From NCBI RefSeq assembly GCF_004342885.1, contig NZ_SMAB01000002.1, forward strand, positions 124,001 to 188,000: 64,000 nt of DNA. The letters are read 5' to 3'. The number at the start of each line of letters is the position of its first letter. The stretch's first letter is position 1. Below the pieces are notes generated by a model that saw nothing but the letters and a program-made list of their open reading frames with translations, was not told the DNA's origin and made no database searches. Origin of the DNA: Tepidibacillus fermentans (lineage in GTDB: Bacteria > Bacillota > Bacilli > Tepidibacillales > Tepidibacillaceae). This document shows, piece by piece, positions 17,382-26,077 of the stretch. Position numbers and translations under genes: made by a program.

Positions 17382-17972
17382 ATGCGTGTTGAGAGATTAG
17401 GTCAAGATAAAATTAAAATATTCCTAACTTTTGATGATTTAAGTGATCGGGGTATAAAAAAAGAAGACCTATGGAATGATGTACCAAAAGTTCATGATTT
17501 ATTTAATGAAATTATGGATCAAGCATACCAGGAATTAGGATTCGAGTTATCTGGTCCTGTTGCTGTTGAAATATTTGCAATTCCTGCCCAAGGCATGGTG
17601 GTTATAGTTTCAAGGGGAAAACAAAGAATATGGAATGAAGAAGAGTTAGATGATGATTTATTTGCTTTAGAAGTAACTTTAGAAGAAAGTGATTCGATTA
17701 TTTTTGCTTTTAAAGATTTTGAGGATGTGCTAAGTGCAGCCAAAACGATTAATCCATATCTGATGTATGGGGGAACACTTTACCATTATAAAGAACATTA
17801 TATTCTAATCATTGACCCGATTGATGTTCGCGATAATGGGGTCGAAACCTTTATCGCGCTACTATCTGAATTTGGTGAGGTTTCACCAATTTCGAAAGCG
17901 GTCCTAGAAGAATACGGAACTGTAATTATAGAAGAAGATGCTGTAAAGGTTTTAGTTTCCCACTTTTCTTAA
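17382..17972 (+). CDS. mecA: Adaptor protein MecA for ClpC
   Basis: This is an adaptor that delivers substrates to the ClpC-ClpP protease and, in B. subtilis, restrains ComK and sporulation. It has 196 residues. The N-terminal substrate-binding part (MRVERLGQDKIKIFLTFDDLSDRGI) and the C-terminal ClpC-binding part (about 105-196, FKDFEDVLSAAKTI to EEYGTVIIEEDAVKVL) are joined by a short acidic linker. B. subtilis has two paralogues, MecA and YpbH; position after ypbE and before gudB fits YpbH, and sequence alone does not separate them here. The ribosome site is AAGGGGGGA, about eight bases before ATG. Confidence 0.87.
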   Translation: MRVERLGQDKIKIFLTFDDLSDRGIKKEDLWNDVPKVHDLFNEIMDQAYQELGFELSGPVAVEIFAIPAQGMVVIVSRGKQRIWNEEELDDDLFALEVTLEESDSIIFAFKDFEDVLSAAKTINPYLMYGGTLYHYKEHYILIIDPIDVRDNGVETFIALLSEFGEVSPISKAVLEEYGTVIIEEDAVKVLVSHFS

Positions 17973-18283
17973 TAAAAATAGTCGGTTCACGTCGAACCGA
18001 TTTTTTCTTACCGCATAGGAAAGTTTAACCTCATTAAAGTAATAAATAGAAGTTAAACTTGAACTATCGGCATTATTAGAGCAACTTTAACTTCAGTTAT
18101 TAATTTCTCTTATCTATTAGCATTAACTTCTAGCATCACATCGGGGAAAACTTCTGCTAAAGAAGGACTTGACTGCAGCTTTAACTGTCTAGCGTGAACT
18201 GTACACTTTGTGTATTTTTGGGAGTGTATTTATACAATTATATTCTGAATTGGATATTAATTTGATTGGGAGTTGAAAAGAAA
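17973..18283. other. Gene-free region before ddl with TTAAC/GTTAA motifs
   Basis: After the mecA terminator, AAGTTTAAC (18021-18029) and GTTAAACTT (18052-18060) form a 9-bp inverted repeat. Several further TTTAAC or TTAACTTC words follow up to about 18185. A possible promoter TTGTGT (18208-18213), 17 bases, TATACA (18231-18236) lies before ddl. I see no gene. Confidence 0.45.
17982..18006 (+). terminator. Terminator of mecA
   Basis: TCGGTTC (17982-17988) pairs with GAACCGA (17994-18000) across ACGTC, and six T follow. Confidence 0.87.
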
Positions 18284-19222
18284 GTGAATATAGCTGTAAT
18301 TTATGGTGGCAAATCAAAAGAAAGAGAAGTTTCCTTAAGAAGTGGAAAAGGAGTAGCAAATGCTCTTCGCAGAAAGGGATGCAATGTGAAGGAAATTGAC
18401 TTTGTATCAAGCAATTTTATTCGTGAATTACATGATATTGATGTCGTCTATTTAGCTTTACATGGTCGTTATGGAGAAGATGGGAAAATTCAAGGTCTTC
18501 TGGATATTTTAGAGATTCCTTATGTTGGTTCTGGGGTATTAGCTAGTGCATTAGCAATGGATAAGGCAAAGGCAAAAAGAATATTTGACTATGCAGGAAT
18601 TCGTACTGCTAAAGATTTAGTATTAAAAAAGGAACAATCGATTGAATTAAAGCAAATTGAGGAAGAATTTGGTTATCCACTCGTTGTGAAACCGAACCAG
18701 GAAGGTTCAACAATTGGTCTATCAATAGTAAAAAAACGAGAAGAACTAGAAGAAGCCATAGAGAATGCATTCTTATATGATACAGAGATTTTGATTGAAG
18801 AATTTATTGAGGGGACAGAAGTTACGGTAGCGATCCTTGAAACCGAAAAAGGTATAGAGGCTTTACCAATTATTGAAATTGTACCAAACAAAAATACTTA
18901 TTATGATTATGAGTCGAAATATTCGGCAGGGGGTAGTGAACACATTATTCCAGCAAGAATTGATAAGAATACTGAAAACATAGTAAAAAAATGGGCGATT
19001 GCCGCTCATCAAGCCCTAGGGTGTTCTACTCTTTCGAGAGTTGATTTTATCGTTCCTAAAGATCAGAGTTTACCCGTTATTTTGGAAGTGAATACTCTTC
19101 CTGGAATGACAGAAACTAGTTTGTATCCTGATGCTGCAAAAGCAATTGGTCTAAGTTATGAGGATATTGTCTATCGCCTCGTCGAAATTACATTACGTCG
19201 TTCGACAAAGCCTAACAATTAA
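18284..19222 (+). CDS. ddl: D-alanine--D-alanine ligase
   Basis: This is a cytoplasmic ATP-grasp enzyme that joins two D-alanines for peptidoglycan precursors. It has 312 residues, at the short end of the family (about 305-360). The N-terminal VIYGGKSKEREVSLRSG, the HGRYGEDGKIQGLLD segment, the ATP-grasp core (VKPNQEGSTIGLS) and the metal site EVNTLPGMTETSLYP are all present. I chose GTG at 18284 with GGGAG at 18268-18272; TTG 18266 would add six residues before the family start. The motif EHIIPAR with a Ser/Tyr-type loop fits D-Ala rather than D-lactate ligases, but this is not certain. Confidence 0.93.
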   Translation: MNIAVIYGGKSKEREVSLRSGKGVANALRRKGCNVKEIDFVSSNFIRELHDIDVVYLALHGRYGEDGKIQGLLDILEIPYVGSGVLASALAMDKAKAKRIFDYAGIRTAKDLVLKKEQSIELKQIEEEFGYPLVVKPNQEGSTIGLSIVKKREELEEAIENAFLYDTEILIEEFIEGTEVTVAILETEKGIEALPIIEIVPNKNTYYDYESKYSAGGSEHIIPARIDKNTENIVKKWAIAAHQALGCSTLSRVDFIVPKDQSLPVILEVNTLPGMTETSLYPDAAKAIGLSYEDIVYRLVEITLRRSTKPNN

Positions 19223-19234
19223 AAGGTCCAAGAA

Positions 19235-19272
19235 AAGAACTCCTTGTTTTTTACAGGAAGTTCTTCTTTTTT
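19235..19272 (+). terminator. Terminator of ddl
   Basis: An imperfect stem formed by AAGAACTCCTTG and CAGGAAGTTCTT encloses a T-rich loop and is followed by CTTTTTT. Confidence 0.75.
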
Positions 19273-19331
19273 AGGAAAAATAATTTTCTGACAATTCAAT
19301 CTACGATAGAATAAAAGAAGGAGGGAGAAAA

Positions 19332-20828
19332 ATGGAGGATGCTAACAAAAAAATACAAAGGTTAATCTCTGAGGAAGAGATGTTACGATTAGTTAAATAT
19401 TATCAGGAACAATTAACGGAGGATGCATTATTGTATCTAAAGGGGAGAGGTATTGAACAAGATATAATTGAAAAATTTAGTATTGGCTTTGAAAAAGATA
19501 CGATTGGGTTTCAACCATATCATCAAGATTTTAAAGGATATTTTCGAAATCGAATCGTATTTCCGTTGTATACAAAAGACAAAAAAGTGATTGATTTCAT
19601 TGGCCGTAGCTTAGATGGAAGGGAACCAAAATATAAATCTCTTCTTGGTGTAGAAGATCATTTTTTTAATGAAGCGGTATTAGAAAAATCTCAAGATGTT
19701 ATCTTTTGTAATTCAATATTTGATGTACTATCATTGGAACAAGTGAATTTACCGGCAATTTGTATGGTTGACAATCAAGTATATAATGAACAAATTGGGA
19801 AGATAAAAGGAAAAAGGGTTTTCTTTTGTTTTGGGAATGATGAATTGGGGAGAAGAGAAAGTATTCGTTTGGCTAAAATTTTTGAAAGTCATGTGAAAGA
19901 ACTTTATATAATCCGATTACCCCAAGGCTTTAAAGATATCAATGATTTTTTTGTTAGAGTAAAGGATCCTGTTGATCAATTCATTAAATTGATTCATTTA
20001 ACTTTAGAAGAAAGTATTTACCGTACGATTGCTCCAGAACAAAAAAATCTCATTATTTATCAAGAAGAATACAATAAAAGACACAAAGGAAACGTAACGG
20101 GTATAAAAACAGGTTTTCAAGATCTAGACTCCTTATTAATGGGTGGTTTGCAAGAAGGTTTATACGTATTAGGTGGAAATGTTTCAGTTGGTAAAACTAC
20201 TTTTTTAAAGCAACTAACAGACCAAATTGCTCGACATGTTCCAGTGATTTATATATCATGGGATATGACCTCTTTTGAGTTATGGGCTAGAACGATGGCT
20301 CGATTATCAAAGCATCCTGTTCAGGCTGTTTTGTCTGGATCAGTTCCGATTAAGGATATTCAATTAGCAAATCAAAAATATGCGGATATTGCAAAGCGTA
20401 TTTGGATTGTGGAGGCCACTTTATCATCAGGTTTAGAAGATATTGCGTTTTATATCAGCAAAATTTTGCAAGGCTTAAATACCAAGCCTGTTATCATCTT
20501 TGATCATTTACAAAGAATTCAGGTGAGCAAAGGAACTAGTCTCACGAATACGGAACAACAACTTCAAGTTACTCATCATCTGAATTCTTTATCAAGAACT
20601 TGGGGCTTACCGATTATTCTAGCAGCTTCAGAAACAGAAGAAGATTTACCAAGTGGATTACTCGCTTCCGTTGATGTCTATTTAAGTTTAGAAGAACACT
20701 CAAAAGATCAGAAGATCCCAGTCACATTGGAGTTAAGAAAAAATAGAAATGGAGCTTTAGGTAAAGTTCAATTTTTGTTTGATCGTGCGATAGGAGAGTT
20801 TTCGAAAGTACCAGAATATACTGATTAG
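19332..20828 (+). CDS. Twinkle-like primase-helicase with degenerate Toprim domain
   Basis: This is a 498-residue protein of the phage T7 gp4/Twinkle layout. Residues 15-90 resemble the DnaG N-terminal core (DALLYLKGRGI, FSIGF, FRNRIVFPLY). Residues about 110-215 are a Toprim fold in which the catalytic Glu is replaced (FCNSIFDVLSLEQV where primases have EGY-D) and the DxD motif is GND, so primase chemistry is unlikely. Residues about 255-490 are a DnaB-type RecA core with Walker A GGNVSVGKTTF and Walker B VIIFDHLQRI. There is no zinc finger. The protein should be a hexameric helicase-like ATPase. It lies alone in a chromosomal housekeeping region with no phage genes nearby. Confidence 0.8.
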   Translation: MEDANKKIQRLISEEEMLRLVKYYQEQLTEDALLYLKGRGIEQDIIEKFSIGFEKDTIGFQPYHQDFKGYFRNRIVFPLYTKDKKVIDFIGRSLDGREPKYKSLLGVEDHFFNEAVLEKSQDVIFCNSIFDVLSLEQVNLPAICMVDNQVYNEQIGKIKGKRVFFCFGNDELGRRESIRLAKIFESHVKELYIIRLPQGFKDINDFFVRVKDPVDQFIKLIHLTLEESIYRTIAPEQKNLIIYQEEYNKRHKGNVTGIKTGFQDLDSLLMGGLQEGLYVLGGNVSVGKTTFLKQLTDQIARHVPVIYISWDMTSFELWARTMARLSKHPVQAVLSGSVPIKDIQLANQKYADIAKRIWIVEATLSSGLEDIAFYISKILQGLNTKPVIIFDHLQRIQVSKGTSLTNTEQQLQVTHHLNSLSRTWGLPIILAASETEEDLPSGLLASVDVYLSLEEHSKDQKIPVTLELRKNRNGALGKVQFLFDRAIGEFSKVPEYTD

Positions 20829-20911
20829 ATGAAAATATCTTCTCATTGCAAATTTAAAGATGTATACTACAAATAGAACTTATTAATATTTCCTATTAGA
20901 GGTGGTAAATA

Positions 20912-22201
20912 ATGGGACAAAACGACGTGGTAACCGGTAAGAAGAGTGAGGTCAAAGAAAAAGAAAATTTAAATGTACTTCACTCAACTCAAGCAGTTAT
21001 TAAAGAAGCACTAGATAAACTAGGTTATCCAGAAATTATGTATGAGTTGTTAAAAGAGCCTTTACGACTTCTTACAGTTCGTATACCAGTGAGAATGGAT
21101 AATGGAGAAGTAAAGGTGTTTACCGGTTATCGTGCTCAGCACAATGATGCTGTCGGCCCAACAAAGGGTGGAGTTCGTTTTCATCCGGACGTCACAGAGG
21201 ATGAAGTGAAAGCGCTTTCGATGTGGATGAGTATTAAGGCTGGCATTATGGATTTACCATATGGTGGTGGTAAAGGTGGAATTATCTGTGATCCTCGTGA
21301 AATGTCTTTTAGAGAACTAGAAAGACTAAGTCGTGGATATGTACGGGCAATTAGCCAAATTGTAGGACCCACAAAAGATATTCCAGCGCCAGATGTTTTT
21401 ACGAATTCACAAATTATGGCCTGGATGATGGATGAATACAGTCGTATTCGTGAGTTTGACTCTCCTGGTTTTATTACAGGGAAACCCCTTGTTTTAGGTG
21501 GTTCACATGGGCGCGAGTCAGCAACGGCAAAAGGTGTTGCCATTATGATTCGTGAGGCTGCTAAGAAAAAAGGAATTCAATTAGAAGGAGCCAAAGTAAT
21601 TATTCAGGGTTTTGGAAATGCTGGTAGCTACTTATCCAAGTTCATGTATGATGCCGGTGCAAAAGTCGTCGGAATTTCTGATGCATACGGTGCATTATAC
21701 GACGAAAATGGTTTAGATATTGATTATTTACTAGATAAAAGGGACTCATTTGGTACTGTTACGAAACAATTTAAGAACACAATTACAAATAAAGAGTTAC
21801 TTGAAAAAGAATGTGACATTTTGGTTCCTGCAGCAATAGAAAATCAGTTAACTGTAGAAAATGCTTATAATATTAAGGCGAAAATTATTGTTGAAGCGGC
21901 TAATGGACCAACAACAAATGAGGCGACAAGAATTTTAACAGAGCGAGGTATTCTAATCGTACCTGACGTTTTAGCTAATGCTGGCGGAGTTACCGTATCC
22001 TATTTTGAATGGGTACAAAATAACCAAGGATATTATTGGACGGAAGAAGAGGTTTGGAAGAAACTAGAAGATGTAATGGTGAAGGCATTTGAAAATGTAT
22101 ATAATACTGCAAATTCCCGCAAAGTGAATATGAGATTAGCTGCCTATATGGTCGGTGTTCGTAGAATGGCGGAAGCTGCACGTTTTCGTGGTTGGGTTTA
22201 G
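20912..22201 (+). CDS. gudB: NAD-dependent glutamate dehydrogenase GudB/RocG
   Basis: This enzyme converts glutamate to 2-oxoglutarate and ammonia in the cytoplasm. It has 429 residues. The substrate Lys motif PYGGGKGGI, the catalytic [20 protein letters not shown] and the nucleotide site [11 protein letters not shown] are intact. The direct duplication that inactivates gudB of laboratory B. subtilis is not seen near the active site. Order after mecA agrees with gudB rather than rocG. The ribosome site AGAGGTGG precedes ATG. With the asparaginase on the opposite strand downstream, it suggests amino-acid catabolism. Confidence 0.94.
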   Translation: MGQNDVVTGKKSEVKEKENLNVLHSTQAVIKEALDKLGYPEIMYELLKEPLRLLTVRIPVRMDNGEVKVFTGYRAQHNDAVGPTKGGVRFHPDVTEDEVKALSMWMSIKAGIMDLPYGGGKGGIICDPREMSFRELERLSRGYVRAISQIVGPTKDIPAPDVFTNSQIMAWMMDEYSRIREFDSPGFITGKPLVLGGSHGRESATAKGVAIMIREAAKKKGIQLEGAKVIIQGFGNAGSYLSKFMYDAGAKVVGISDAYGALYDENGLDIDYLLDKRDSFGTVTKQFKNTITNKELLEKECDILVPAAIENQLTVENAYNIKAKIIVEAANGPTTNEATRILTERGILIVPDVLANAGGVTVSYFEWVQNNQGYYWTEEEVWKKLEDVMVKAFENVYNTANSRKVNMRLAAYMVGVRRMAEAARFRGWV

Positions 22202-22216
22202 GATTCATCTGCAAGC

Positions 22217-22256
22217 AAAAAAAGGATTGCTCATTAAATTGGGCAATCCTTTTTTT
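22217..22256 (+). terminator. Terminator of gudB
   Basis: The arm at 22217-22230 (A-run then GGATTGC) pairs perfectly with 22243-22256 (GCAATCC then T-run). Confidence 0.9.
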
Positions 22257-22257
22257 C

Positions 22258-22376
22258 GCTTTCCTACCGACCGTTTGTTCAAGGAAAGCCGTAAGGTTAG
22301 GAGTAGCTTAGAACATACAAGCAACATCATCTTCGTATACGCTACACACAACGGAGCGCGTTGGAACATACTAACC
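22258..22376 (-). repeat. Dispersed intergenic repeat, copy B (rearranged)
   Basis: Bases 22258-22322 are the reverse complement of the first half of the large module (end TTAGAACATACAA). Bases 22323-22376 are the small module (ACAACGGAGCGCGTTGGAACATAC). In copies C and D this end of the large module faces away from the small module; here it faces it. The other end of the large module is missing next to the gudB terminator. Confidence 0.8.
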
Positions 22377-22378
22377 AT

Positions 22379-23359
22379 TTAGCGATCAAAATATTTTTGC
22401 AAATCTTCTTGACCATTTTTAAACAAATGATAGGTCACCATTAACTTAATTCTAGCTTTTTGCCCATTCAAACCATTCGAGAATATAACTCCTAATTTCT
22501 TTAATTGTTTTCCCCCACCTTCATAATCATAGACATCATCAACAAAACCGTTAAAAGACCTGGATACAAGAACTATCGGTATTTTATTTTCTACTGCTCT
22601 TTTAATTCCATTCAACATTTTAGGAGGCAAATTTCCTTGTCCTAATGCTTCAATTACAATTCCTTGGTAATTGTTATCAATATATGTATGAATCAACAAA
22701 TCATCCATTCCAACAGCAGCCTTGATTAAACCGATTTTTCCATTAGGAGGAACCAATGGATAATTATCTCGAATTAATGGAGCGTGAGAAAAACGGATTC
22801 CTTTTTTCGTAACTGTACCGATAGGACCATTTGCAGGGGATTGGAATGTAGCAACATTACTAGTGTGTGTTTTTGTTACATATCGAGCGGCATGTATTTC
22901 ATCATTAAAAACAACGAGAACCCCTTTTCCACGAGAAGTGGGGTCTTTTGCAACACGTACTGAATTCACTAAATTTAAAGGTCCATCTGCTCCAAGTTCA
23001 TTACTACTTCTCATTGCTCCTGTAAGAACCACAGGCTTTTCACTTGTAATCAGTAAATCAAGAAAATAGGCCGTTTCTTCTAACGTATCTGTACCATGAG
23101 TAATCACGATACCAGAAACATCCTTATTTTCTAAATATTGATTCATATGTAAGGCTAATTGATACATAATTTCCGGTGTCATATGAGGACTAGGAATATT
23201 AATGAAATGGTCCATTTGAACTGGTCTGTAATCTTCTAAAAAAGGCATCATTTGGTCAAGAGTATCTTGATCGATTGGTTTAACTGTTCGACTCCTCAAA
23301 TCTTCACTCATGGCAATCGTGCCACCTGTCGTAATGACGACAACTTTATTCATCATCAT
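22379..23359 (-). CDS. ansA: L-asparaginase, type I
   Basis: This is a cytoplasmic enzyme that hydrolyses asparagine to aspartate and ammonia. It has about 326 residues. The first Thr is in TTGGTIAM, and the second catalytic region is HGTDTLEETA; AMRSSNELGADGPLNL is also typical. GGAGGAC lies inside an upstream ATG frame, so the true start is one of three consecutive ATG codons five to eleven bases later; I took the first (23359). No lyase gene ansB or regulator ansR is adjacent. It converges on gudB and diverges from ypeB. Confidence 0.9.
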   Translation of the reverse strand: MMMNKVVVITTGGTIAMSEDLRSRTVKPIDQDTLDQMMPFLEDYRPVQMDHFINIPSPHMTPEIMYQLALHMNQYLENKDVSGIVITHGTDTLEETAYFLDLLITSEKPVVLTGAMRSSNELGADGPLNLVNSVRVAKDPTSRGKGVLVVFNDEIHAARYVTKTHTSNVATFQSPANGPIGTVTKKGIRFSHAPLIRDNYPLVPPNGKIGLIKAAVGMDDLLIHTYIDNNYQGIVIEALGQGNLPPKMLNGIKRAVENKIPIVLVSRSFNGFVDDVYDYEGGGKQLKKLGVIFSNGLNGQKARIKLMVTYHLFKNGQEDLQKYFDR

Positions 23360-23592
23360 TATGTCCTCCATGCAGTTATAGTATTGTCTTTATATATTAT
23401 ATATGACTTAAGCAATAAACAACTAAATTTTTCATAATTCTGGACAAACCGAAAGATAGAACTGGAAAATTTGGGTCACAAATTCTGCAGGTATGTTAAC
23501 GATTGTGCGCCAGGATACACGAATTTGCATAATAAGCTTATTCTGAACTCAAAATAAAAAAAAACATTATATGAAAAATGGAGTGAAATATC

Positions 23593-24939
23593 ATGTTTAA
23601 AGGAATTGCTGGAGTATTAATTCCAATTTTACTTATTGCATTAGTAGGAGCTGGTTTTTGGGGATATCAAGAGAATCAAGAGAAAAATTCAATTTTGATT
23701 AAGGCTGAAAACCAATATCAACGGGCTTTTCATGATCTCAATTATCATATTGATTCACTGCATGATGAAATTGGAAAAGCTCTCGTTGTCAATTCTCGTA
23801 GACAACTTTCCCCTTCCTTAGCGAATGTCTGGAGACTTTCTTATGCCGCACAAAATGATGTAGGCCAGCTACCATTAACGTTAATGCCATTTAACAAAAC
23901 TGAGGAGTTCTTAGCTAAAATTGCTGATTTTTCTTATCGAGTAGCAGTAAGAGATTTGGATAAAGATCCGTTAACCGATAAGGAATATAAAACATTAAAA
24001 AGTTTATACGAACATTCTAAGGACATCCAACATGAATTAGATCAAGTGCAAACAAAGATCCTTCAAAATCAATTACGATGGATGGACGTTGAGATCGCAT
24101 TAGCACAACAAGATAAAAAAGCAGATAATACAATTATTGATGGATTTAAGACGATTGAGAAAAAAGTTCAGGAATACCCAGAAATTGATTGGGGTCCGGA
24201 AATGACGAAATTAGAGAAGAAAGAGAAAGAAAAAGGGAAAAATTTACGCGGAAGTTTAATTACATCAGACCAGGCAAAGCAAAATGCATTACGCTTTTTA
24301 GGTTTATCGGTAAACGACCAAGATATTCGAGTTGAACCATCAGGGAAAGGATCGAATTACCAAGTATATAGTGTTCATATTGAAAAAGATCCACAAATTA
24401 ACCTCGATTTAACGAAGGTAGGCGGTTATGTCGTTTGGATGATTAAAAATCGACCTGTTAATGAAAGTAGATTAACAACGCAACAAGCTCTAGCAAAAGC
24501 AAAACAATTTTTACAAAAACATAATTATCAATCAATGGTTCCGATAGGGATCGATGATTTTGATAACACCAATATTTTTACATTTGCTTATCAACAAAAT
24601 GGTGTAATTGTTTATCCAGATGTAGTACAAGTAAAAGTGGCCTTGGATAACGGAGAAGTTATTGGTTTTCAGTCGGCTGAATATATTTTTAATCATAAAG
24701 AGCGGAAATTGCCAACAGCAAAAGTAACAAAGGAAGTTGCTCGGCAAAAAGTAAATCCTAACTTAAAAATATTATCAACACGTCAAACATTGATCAATAA
24801 TACGAATGGTGATGAAGTTTTAACTTATGAATTTACAACTTTATTTGATAAAAATCATTACAAAATTTATATTAATGCTTTAACAGGAGAAGAAGAATTA
24901 GTGGAAAAAATGAAAGATGGAGATTTTCTCAAAAAATAA
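23593..24939 (+). CDS. ypeB: Germination protein YpeB
   Basis: This is the spore protein needed for placement and stability of the cortex-lytic enzyme SleB. It has 448 residues, the usual length. An N-terminal membrane anchor (about 6-24, AGVLIPILLIALVGAGFWGY) precedes a helical N-terminal domain with the AVRDLDKDPLTDKEYKTL segment, and PepSY-like repeats fill the C-terminal half (about 215-440). In B. subtilis sleB is directly upstream in the same operon; here ansA on the opposite strand takes that place. Expression should be forespore-specific, but I could not identify a convincing sigma-G promoter. The ribosome site is GGAGTG. Confidence 0.88.
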   Translation: MFKGIAGVLIPILLIALVGAGFWGYQENQEKNSILIKAENQYQRAFHDLNYHIDSLHDEIGKALVVNSRRQLSPSLANVWRLSYAAQNDVGQLPLTLMPFNKTEEFLAKIADFSYRVAVRDLDKDPLTDKEYKTLKSLYEHSKDIQHELDQVQTKILQNQLRWMDVEIALAQQDKKADNTIIDGFKTIEKKVQEYPEIDWGPEMTKLEKKEKEKGKNLRGSLITSDQAKQNALRFLGLSVNDQDIRVEPSGKGSNYQVYSVHIEKDPQINLDLTKVGGYVVWMIKNRPVNESRLTTQQALAKAKQFLQKHNYQSMVPIGIDDFDNTNIFTFAYQQNGVIVYPDVVQVKVALDNGEVIGFQSAEYIFNHKERKLPTAKVTKEVARQKVNPNLKILSTRQTLINNTNGDEVLTYEFTTLFDKNHYKIYINALTGEEELVEKMKDGDFLKK

Positions 24940-24952
24940 AAGTATAACTTGC

Positions 24953-24996
24953 AAAGGAACTTTGTAGAGATTATCGAATCTCAAGAGGTTCCTTTT
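24953..24996 (+). terminator. Terminator of ypeB
   Basis: AAAGGAAC (24953-24960) pairs with GTTCCTTT (24988-24995), and an inner stem GAGATT/AATCTC extends it. The T-tail is short. Confidence 0.6.
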
Positions 24997-25045
24997 CATG
25001 ATATAATAACAAAAAAGTTTTCGTTTAAAAAGCGGAGGGGAGAGA

Positions 25046-25714
25046 ATGTTACTGCAAATCAATCAAGTGGTATTTCTTAGTATCAATCACAAACAGGAAT
25101 TTTCACTCAAAACAAGAATAGCAGAAATAAATAATCAATATATCAGTATCGAGATACCAATAAACGAAAAAACAGGAAAGATAGAAAAAATACCAATTGG
25201 AAGAAGAATTTCATTGTTTTACATAGCCAAAGATCAAGGTAAATATATGTTTGATACAACTGTAATCGGTGAAAAAAGAGATCAAGTTGAATTATTGGTG
25301 CTAGAAATACCAAAACCTGAGCAAATTAAACAGGCACAACGAAGAAATTTTTTAAGAGTACCTACAAGTATTGAAACTTCATTCCAGCTTCAAGATGATC
25401 CTTTGAAAGAATGGTTTTTAGTGAAAACACTTGATTTAAGTGGTGGAGGAATGCAAATCATTGTTCCAGCACCAAATAAATTATATCAGGGGATGAAGAT
25501 CAATGGTTGGTTAGCAATACCATATATTATCGAGGATAAGATTGAACATGTTCAATATGAAGCGGAAATTGTAAGGATTATGACACCGGCTGAAAATGAG
25601 AAGGTAAGATGGGTCTCTATAAAATTTACTTCAATTACTGAGACTTCAAGAGCAAAAGTGATTCGTTATTGCTATCAAAGACAAGTACAATTGAGAAAAA
25701 AAGGAATAATATAA
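25046..25714 (+). CDS. ypfA: c-di-GMP-binding PilZ flagellar brake protein (YpfA/MotI type)
   Basis: This is a 222-residue two-domain protein. The N-terminal YcgR-like domain (about 1-95) is followed by a PilZ domain (about 98-215) with the c-di-GMP motifs RRNFLR and DLSGGGM. In B. subtilis the homologue (MotI, DgrA) binds MotA and stops flagellar rotation when c-di-GMP rises. Position between ypeB and cmk matches ypfA. The ribosome site GGAGGGGAG precedes ATG closely. Confidence 0.87.
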   Translation: MLLQINQVVFLSINHKQEFSLKTRIAEINNQYISIEIPINEKTGKIEKIPIGRRISLFYIAKDQGKYMFDTTVIGEKRDQVELLVLEIPKPEQIKQAQRRNFLRVPTSIETSFQLQDDPLKEWFLVKTLDLSGGGMQIIVPAPNKLYQGMKINGWLAIPYIIEDKIEHVQYEAEIVRIMTPAENEKVRWVSIKFTSITETSRAKVIRYCYQRQVQLRKKGII

Positions 25715-25763
25715 ATCAATGAATGTTCCCAAAATAAAGTGGAAAAGATAGGTAATGGGTGAT

Positions 25764-25985
25764 ATGATGGGAACAAAAAATCGTTACCAACCTTTTGATG
25801 AAAGATTTCTGCGATTTTCTGAAAAAGTAGAGTCGCTATTAAAAAAAATATTACTCTTTTTTTTCGTAATGCTTTTATTGGTACAACTATTACTTTCATT
25901 CGATTTCTTTCGAAAGACATTTGTTCCGATTGAGAAAATGGAAGGTTCTATCCGTATAAAAATTGATTTTCCATCTCAATTATAG
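25764..25985 (+). CDS. ypfB: Small membrane protein YpfB-like
   Basis: This is a protein of about 73 residues with a charged N-terminal part, one strong membrane helix (about 28-45, KILLFFFVMLLLVQLLLSF) and a short outer tail. Position between ypfA and cmk and the one-helix layout match YpfB, whose function is unknown. The start is ambiguous: ATG 25755, 25764 and 25767 are in frame, and GGTGAT just before 25764 does not space ideally with any of them. Confidence 0.6.
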   Translation: MMGTKNRYQPFDERFLRFSEKVESLLKKILLFFFVMLLLVQLLLSFDFFRKTFVPIEKMEGSIRIKIDFPSQL

Positions 25986-26027
25986 TAATATATATATATC
26001 TATTTAAATAAATTTTCAGTCACCAGT

Positions 26028-26050
26028 AGCAGGCAAAAGTCCTGCTTTTT
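26028..26050 (+). terminator. Short terminator-like hairpin before cmk
   Basis: AGCAGG (26028-26033) pairs with CCTGCT (26041-26046) and TTTTTG follows. It lies 28 bases before the cmk start, so it could also modulate readthrough into cmk. Confidence 0.6.
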
Positions 26051-26077
26051 GTATGTCTTTATATGGAGGAACTTTAG

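Noticed and set aside
21181-21543. 120-codon antisense frame within gudB
   Set aside because: It is a shadow of the gudB coding strand, with no ribosome site.
23480-23592. Sigma-G promoter before ypeB
   Set aside because: CATAATA at 23528 resembles a -10 box, but no fitting -35 box lies at the required distance.
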